A stretch of 64,000 nucleotides of DNA from Drechmeria coniospora. Lineage: Eukaryota; Ascomycota; Sordariomycetes; Hypocreales; Ophiocordycipitaceae. How positions within the stretch are numbered: the stretch's first letter is position 1; each line of letters opens with the position of its first letter. Location: positions 7,537,222 through 7,601,221 of the forward strand of contig NC_054390.1 in assembly GCF_001625195.1 (NCBI RefSeq), written 5' to 3'. Shown here piece by piece: positions 57,681 through 64,000 of the stretch. A program made the position numbers and the translations under genes. The notes beneath the pieces are model-generated. The model was not told where the DNA came from, made no database searches, and worked only from the letters and a program-made list of their open reading frames with translations.

Positions 57681-59793
57681 TCAAGAGCTCTGCTGTCCTG
57701 GGGTCTCCTCGAGGAAGAACTGGGCAAGGGTTAGCAAGAGAGCAAACACCAAGTGTAAGGGGAAACGTACGAAGTTGCCGCTCATCTTCTGTTCTTGATC
57801 GAGCTGAGAGCCTGCCTTGTTGATACGAGGTCGATAGTTGGTAGGGTCGCGACGGAAAGTCACATCCAGGTTCTTCAAGAAGGTGTTGCAGCCGGTCAGG
57901 AGCGACTCGGGCTTGTTCGCATGAGCATTGATGCCGGGCTGGCCGTCGAACACGATGACGCGATCGGCCAGGTACGTGGCCATGATGAAGTCGTGTTCGA
58001 CAACGAAGGCAGTCTTCTTGGAGTGCATGATGAAGCGTTTGATGACACGCGAAGCGATGATACGCTGTTCGGAGTCGAGGTAAGCTGAAGGCTCGTCGAT
58101 GAGGTAGATGTCGGCAGGCATTCCCAGGGCCAGGACAATGGCAACACGCTGCAATTCACCACCGGACAAGTTCTTGACCTCCTGGTCGATGAAATCGTCC
58201 AGCTTGAGCGGCTTCACGACGTCAGTCTGGAACTGCGGCGACAGGAACGCCTGCTTAATCTTCTTGAAGAAGAGCTGGCGAACAGTGCCATCAAACTTGG
58301 GAGTAATCGTCTGTGGCTTCATGCTGATTCGCATATCGGGAACGGAGCCTTTGCTGTCAGGCTTGAGGGCGCCAGCCAAAAGGCGGCAGAAGGTCGTCTT
58401 TCCTGTTCCGTTCTCTCCCATCATGACGATAATCTCCGAGTCAGTGAAGTCGCCCGAGTCGATTCGCAGACTGAAGTTTCCAAGCTTCTTCTCCATATTT
58501 GGGTACTGGAATGCACGGGTCCTATCGACGGCAACGTCGTCTGCGGCCTCGGCGATGCGGAAGGTGAGAGACTCATCGCGGAAACGCAAGTTTTCGGTCG
58601 GTATGTGGCCGTCGAGGAAGATGTTGATACCCTCTCGGACGGAGTGGGGCATAGTGACGACACCGTAAATGGCAGGCTGACCGTAGAGGACGCAGATATA
58701 ATCGGAGAGGTAGTCGAGGACGGACAAATCGTGCTCGACGACAATGACGTAGTCATCATCTCGGAGCAGGGAGCGGATGATTTTGGCGGCACTCAGTCGC
58801 TGCTTGACATCCAAGTACGAGGAAGGTTCGTCAAACATGTATACATCTGCCTTTTGAACGCAGACGGTGCCGATGGCGAAGCGCTGCAGCTCACCGCCAG
58901 AGAGCAGGGTGATGTCACGATCCATGATGTGGTTGAGTTCGAGGACTTCGGCAACCTCTTCGGCATTTCCAAGACTGGCACGGCTCTGGATCAGAGCACG
59001 AACGCTCTTCTCCGGGCCACGAACAGCTTTAGGGATCTGGTCGACGTACTGAGGCTTAACCACAGCTTTGAGATCGTCCTCGAGCAACTTCGTGAAGTAG
59101 TCTTTGCGATGAAGAGTGTCAGTCAACATTCGTCCAACTGTGCGACAAGGGGGACGACGGGGAGGGGACAGGGCGCACTCTGTAGTTCGGAGCCACGGAA
59201 GTACTTAATAACATCCTCCCAGTCGGGTGGGTTATCGTGACGACCAAGGTTGGGCTTCAGCTTGCCGCTAAGAATTTTCAGAGCCGTACTCTTGCCGATA
59301 CCGTTCGTTCCGACAAGACCGAGAACCTGACCCGGACGAGGCATCGGCAGGCGGTGAAGCTTGAAGCTGTTGGGTCCATAACGGTGCGTCACCTGGCTCT
59401 CGAGGTTGGTCGGCAAGTTGATGATGGTGATTGCGTCGAAGGGACATTTTTTCGGGCAGATACCACAACCGATGCAGAGGGATTCGGAAATGAAGGCAAG
59501 CCGAGACTCGGGCGCGACTTCAATGCAAAGCTTGCCGCTGCGAACAACGGGGCAAGACTTTTTGCACTCCTGACGGCACTTTCGAGGGCGACACTGCGAA
59601 GAATCGGTCAGCTCGTTTGATCGAAGGCGCCCGGGCGTGCGCTGAGTTGGTGAGGGGGAGAGAAAGGAGGCAGGGCTTAACCGACTTTGTCGCTGTTGAC
59701 AATGGCGATACTATAATTTCGACCGTCAGCAATGTTTTAGTAGAATTGCACTTCGGCAAATCGCATCACCTACCGCGTAAGCTTGTCCGACAT
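57681..59793 (-). CDS. RLI1: ABCE1 / Rli1 ribosome-recycling ATPase
   Basis: Essential Fe-S ABC protein that splits ribosomes after termination. Five exons (59793..59774, 59710..59686, 59593..59179, 59101..57771, 57719..57681; introns 63, 92, 77 and 51 bp) give 609 residues; yeast Rli1 has 608. Two 4Fe-4S clusters: [15 protein letters not shown] (C16, C21, C25, C29) and [12 protein letters not shown] (C55, C58, C61, C65). NBD1 Walker A is GTNGIGKST (110-118) and NBD2 Walker A is [17 protein letters not shown] appears twice, and both Walker B/D-loop regions ([20 protein letters not shown]) are intact. Exon 2 is a 25-nt microexon. The last intron is 51 nt, free of stops and in frame; its removal gives [16 protein letters not shown], like the yeast ending. 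Confidence 0.97.
57720..57770 (-). other. Frame-preserving 51-nt terminal intron of RLI1
   Basis: Donor GTACGT, branch-like GCTAACC and acceptor CCCAG are all present. The intron has no stop and is divisible by three; if retained it would insert [17 protein letters not shown] just before the C-terminal 12 residues. Confidence 0.85.
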
Positions 59794-61679
59794 TGTTACT
59801 GCTGCTTGGGCTGCTTTCGAGATAGGCTTCGGTTTAGGGTAGGTCCAGAGGCATGGAGATGGAGGGGTTGAAACGGTAGTGATCGATGCTTCTCTTGGGG
59901 AGCGGTATTGATGGGTCGCGGTGAATACCACGCTCGTACGACAATCCGAGGCACGCGGTGCGCTCGAAGGAAGAGGATAGGCGTGGCAAGGTCGAGGGGT
60001 GAGAGAGAGGACGAAGGCAGGGCTGGCAGCAATTTGTGTGGTGATTTACAGCTAAGGTTGGATGGTCATCAATTTTTCTCGTGTTGTGAATCGTCCGTCG
60101 TGCGGGGCAGGCATCGGGTGGGGTGGGGGGACAAGAGGGGTGGGCTTGAGAGGGGTTCTGGGCGAGCGGACACACCTGTACTCGCAGTTTATTGGGCAAT
60201 TAGGGTTTGGACCGCCAGCCGCAGTAGAATTTAGTTGGCAGGACGCTGGACGAGACTGACTCACAGCACGTTACTCATACCACATGTCCTGTAATAGTGC
60301 GTACAGCTTGTGAATGTACAAGTACTTACGGATTCCTACCCAGTATTGAACATCTAACTAAGCATGTACGCAAGGCTCAAGCATATCTGCATGCAGCGAC
60401 ACCTACTACCTACATGTACTGCTCATCATGACTGCCTAACTTGTATATGATCGATTGGAGTAGGCAGTTTGTCTAACTAGTAATTCTCCGTCTGAAATAT
60501 GGAATTGCAACTGCTTCCTTTCCATGGTAGCACTATCTTTACTCGGAGCCAGATAGCTGAACTCGAGCAATAACACGATTGCCTGCCTTAGAAGACCATA
60601 GTTGAATACTGAATGATTGTTGGAACAGACGTCATTACTGTTTCCTTCCGATACTCTACCTGCCCGACTCTGCAGGAGCGCCTTGTGGGCATTTGCCAGG
60701 GTACTCACCTACCGTTGTATGAAGTAATGTGTGTAATCATGAGCCCGGCACAGTAGAAAAGGCAAGAGCAGCATGACGAGAGCAGGGTGGCGAGTTCGTG
60801 ATCATGCGAGTAGGACAGTGCCAATGTCGATTATGGTGCATTCTGGAGTACTCTTATAAGTACATCGCAGTTGTTCCAATACCTCAGCCATTAACTTGAA
60901 AGTAAGTACGGAGTATACTTGTTCTCCATTTCTCTTTATTTCGTAGCCCCACGGCTGTACTGTATTGGCCGCCAATGGCCAGGTACTGTATCATCGTGCA
61001 GTGACTTGGCGTTGGAGGAATAAGCAATTGTATATACGGTACGGAGTACTCCAGGTATGATTTGATGTTCAAGGGATGAAGTAATAATTATTACTGTACT
61101 GCCTATTGTACGAAGTACAGTACAAGCACATACATGTACAGTACACGTACATGAACTTTGACGATCTGTGCTGTGCTTGGTCGCACTGCAAGTACTTGTA
61201 GCGTACTGTCCATGTACGGTGTCTCGTACACCTACTTACAGTACACAAGTACTTAAAGAAATGCAAGTACGGAGTAATATACTGATGTAGACGTACTGTA
61301 AGTACGGAGAAATAGTACTTCGTACTTACTGTACATGTACAACTTCATGTGCTTGTGCGGTTGTAATATTAGTTGCACAGTACGGAGTACTGAGGTACGG
61401 ACTTCACTTACTAATATACAAGTACTCGGTACTCCGTGCCGACCCAGCACTCAAGCTGTTGATAGGCTACTTGCGCAGCAAAGACAGGCTGCAAATATCT
61501 GAGCGCTGATTGGCTAGACCAACCGAGGAGCCGAACGGCTGGACAGTCCCGACGAAGGCCTAGCTAGGTTCCACGTTTGCTCGCAACCATCGTCGCCTCC
61601 ATCGTCCTCCTCAATCCATTTGTCAGGTGCAGCGTCGTCATCGCGGATGCAGCTTGCTGGTAGATAAACCATATTGACG
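59794..61679. repeat. Divergent intergenic region RLI1 / SDH1 with word island
   Basis: 1.9 kb. 59794-60260 is the RLI1 promoter side, with a G-rich patch (about 60117-60135) and no repeat. A word island covers about 60290-61450, densest at 61020-61450, including TACGGAGTACTCC at about 61040 and GTACGGAGTACTG at about 61380. No gene is supported. Confidence 0.65.
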
Positions 61680-64000
61680 ATGGCTTCTTCCATGGCTTTG
61701 AGGAACCTCTCCTCCGCCTCTTCCGTGCGTTGTCCTTCGCGCGCTTCCAATCCCTTCCCTTCCCTGCGTCGGCAGCTGACAAGGCTCAATTTGCAGTTCT
61801 CCCGACTCGCGCGGCACCAGGCTAGAGCTTTCTCGACGACGCGACCGGCCGGTGAGTAAATTTTCAATGGGTACCAGGATAACGCGCGAGAATTGCCGCT
61901 GATTAGGAGGCTGCCGCAGCTCGAGTGATCGCGAACAGCCCGCTCAGGGCAAAGGAGGCGTCGCCCTTTTTGAGCAACAAGTATCCCGTCATTGTACGCC
62001 GACGTCCCCGAGCTCGGCCAGACCGAAGCAAAAAAGGATTCCAATTGACATTGACCGCGTCATAGGATCACGAGTACGATGCCCTCGTCGTCGGTGCCGG
62101 TGGCTCCGGCCTGCGAGCCGCCTTCGGTCTTGCCGAAGCCGGCTTCAACACCGCCTGCATCTCCAAGCTCTTCCCTACCCGAAGTCACACTGTCGCCGCC
62201 CAGGGTGGCATCAACGCCGCCCTCGGCAACATGCACGAGGATGACTGGAGATGGCACATGTACGACACCGTCAAGGGCTCGGACTGGCTCGGAGACCAGG
62301 ACGCCATTCACTACATGACTCGCGAGGCGCCCGCCTCCATCGTCGAGCTCGAGAACTACGGCTGCCCCTTCTCCCGAACGGAGGAAGGCAAGATGTGAGT
62401 TGTTGCATGGCCATGATAGTGGCTCCTCGGATTGGATTCCCGGCCCGAGCCCGAGTTCCGCACGTGCTGACACCTTATCCCGCAGCTACCAGCGAGCTTT
62501 CGGCGGCCAGTCGCAAAAGTTCGGCAAGGGTGGCCAGGCCTACCGATGTTGTGCTGCCGCCGACCGGACCGGTCACGCCCTTCTCCACACCCTCTACGGC
62601 CAGTCTCTCCGACACAACACGAACTACTTCATCGAGTACTTCGCCCTCGATCTCATCATGCAGGATGGCGAATGCCGCGGTGTCCTGGCCTACAACCAGG
62701 AGGACGGCACTCTACACCGATTCCTCGCCAACCATACTGTCTTGGCCACTGGCGGCTACGGCCGTGCCTACTTCAGCTGCACCTCGGCCCACACTTGCAC
62801 CGGTGATGGAATGGCCATGGTCGCTCGTGCCGGTCTGCCCAACCAGGACCTCGAGTTTGTCCAGTTCCACCCGACCGGCATCTACGGTGCCGGCTGCCTC
62901 ATCACTGAGGGTGCCCGTGGCGAAGGCGGTTACCTTCTCAATTCGGAGGGCGAGCGATTCATGGAGCGATACGCGCCTACCGCCAAGGATCTCGCCTCCC
63001 GCGATGTCGTGTCCCGATCGATGACCATGGAGATCCGCGACGGCCGCGGCGTCGGTGCCGAGAAAGATCACATCTTCCTGCAGCTGAGCCACCTGCCGGC
63101 CGAAATTCTTGCCGAGCGCCTTCCTGGAATTTCCGAAACGGCGGGCATCTTCGCTGGTGTCGATGTTCGAAAGCAGCCCATCCCCGTCTTGCCAACGGTG
63201 CACTACAACATGGGCGGTATCCCCACTCGCTACACCGGCGAGGTCATCACCGTCGACGAGCAGGGCAACGATAAAGTTGTCCCTGGCCTCTTTGCTTGCG
63301 GCGAGGCTGCCTGCGTGTCTGTCCATGGCGCCAACCGCCTGGGTGCCAACTCCCTCCTCGATCTTGTCGTCTTCGGCCGTGCCGTTTCCCACACCATTCG
63401 CGACAACTTCAACCCCGGCGACAAGCTGAAGCCTGTGGCAGCCGATGCCGGCGCCGATCACATCGAGGTCCTCGACAAGGTCCGAACGTCGGACGGACCC
63501 AAGAGCACCGCCGAGATCCGCCTTTCGATGCAAAAGGCCATGCAGACGGATGTCAGCGTCTTCCGGACGCAGGAGAGCTTGGACGAGGGTGTCCGCAAGA
63601 TGGTTACCATTGACAAGACGTTCAATGATGTTGGCATCAAGGACCGAAGCATGATCTGGAATTCGGATCTCGTGGAGACGCTTGAGCTGCGCAATCTGCT
63701 CACCTGCGCGTACGTTGACCCCCCCCCTCCTCGTCCCTCCATTGTCTAGTTTCCCGGTCCAGCAGATCGGGATCCGTGCGCGAATCACGCAACTGACATT
63801 TGTCCTCCCTATTATAGTGTTCAAACTGCCACTGCCGCCGCCGCTCGCAAGGAATCTCGTGGAGCCCATGCCCGAGAGGACTTCCCCGACCGAGATGATG
63901 AGACATGGATGAAGCACACGCTCAGCTTCCAGAAGAAGCCGCACGAGAAGGTCGACCTGTCGTACCGCAAAGTCATTGCGACAACGCTGGACGAGGCAGA
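61680..64000 (+). CDS. SDH1: Succinate dehydrogenase flavoprotein subunit, mitochondrial (3' end off window)
   Basis: FAD subunit of complex II, oxidising succinate to fumarate in the mitochondrial matrix. Exons: 61680..61724, 61797..61851, 61920..61993, 62066..62394, 62486..63709 and 63818..64000 (introns 72, 68, 72, 91 and 108 bp). About 636 residues are present; only the last few codons are missing. An Arg/Ser-rich presequence ([15 protein letters not shown], then [14 protein letters not shown]) precedes [20 protein letters not shown] (FAD Rossmann loop). [13 protein letters not shown] carries the His (about residue 99) that binds FAD covalently. Substrate-site stretches [28 protein letters not shown] and [11 protein letters not shown] are intact. 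The first intron lies in the presequence and is in frame, so its use is less certain than the other four, which are required to restore the protein. Confidence 0.96.
61725..61796 (+). other. Probable 72-nt frame-preserving intron in the SDH1 presequence
   Basis: Donor TCC/GTGCGT, branch-like GCTGACAA and acceptor TTGCAG. It is divisible by three and stop-free. Unspliced, it would add 24 residues with five Arg and no acidic residue, which would themselves suit a mitochondrial presequence. Confidence 0.6.

Noticed and set aside
62712..63944. 410-codon open frame on the minus strand opposite SDH1
   Set aside because: It crosses a clear SDH1 intron and mirrors the conserved flavoprotein exon; no independent protein features.
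1..64000. tRNA and rRNA genes
   Set aside because: I looked for TPsiC-loop-like GGTTCGAATCC sequences on both strands; the few near matches (for example about 32527 and 39292) are not followed or preceded by a cloverleaf-compatible acceptor stem.

Overview
The window is nuclear DNA of a filamentous ascomycete, most likely a Sordariomycete and plausibly Hypocreales. The genes are GC-rich and cut by many short introns (mostly 49-115 bp, GT...AG with CTAAC/CTGAC-like branch sites). Several products are typical of filamentous fungi (Y14, fungal-type GRASP/Grh1, Trs65, Sld3). I cannot name the genus from sequence alone.

I support 19 protein genes. Left block (1-27.7 kb): Y14/RBM8A (3' end off the left edge), 40S ribosomal protein S30, a 902-aa protein with a Cys-rich C-terminus, a secreted/GPI-type protein, prefoldin subunit 2, a twin-CX9C Cmc2-like protein, a TMEM14-family protein, Ost2/DAD1, GRASP/Grh1, trimethylguanosine synthase Tgs1, a Kelch protein, a pyroglutamyl-peptidase I-like protease and a HAD glycerol-3-phosphatase-like enzyme. 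Right block (45.2-64 kb): a homeobox transcription factor, Sld3, Trs65, Prp40, Rli1/ABCE1 and the succinate dehydrogenase flavoprotein Sdh1 (last few codons off the right edge). The genes are mostly unrelated housekeeping functions in convergent or divergent pairs. I see no operon, biosynthetic cluster, tRNA, rRNA, CRISPR array or intact transposon.

The unusual part is between the genes. Intergenic DNA is full of islands made from a small set of self-complementary words (GTAC, TACGGAGTA/TACTCCGTA, GTACTTGTAC, CTACCTAGGTAG). These stop at exon borders, are not AT-rich and show no transposon coding sequence. The largest stretch, about 17.5 kb (27,663-45,171), has no gene I can defend and carries several minisatellites. 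One is a 12-bp array of about 19 copies whose unit contains the dispersed word. The palindromic form CGGAGTACTCCG has the CGG-N6-CCG layout bound by some Zn2Cys6 regulators.

Other points worth checking are gene-structure oddities: an initiator-codon-only first exon (TMEM14 gene), a 25-nt microexon (Rli1), and frame-preserving stop-free introns in Rli1 and Sdh1 whose retention would add a hydrophobic tail segment or lengthen the mitochondrial presequence.
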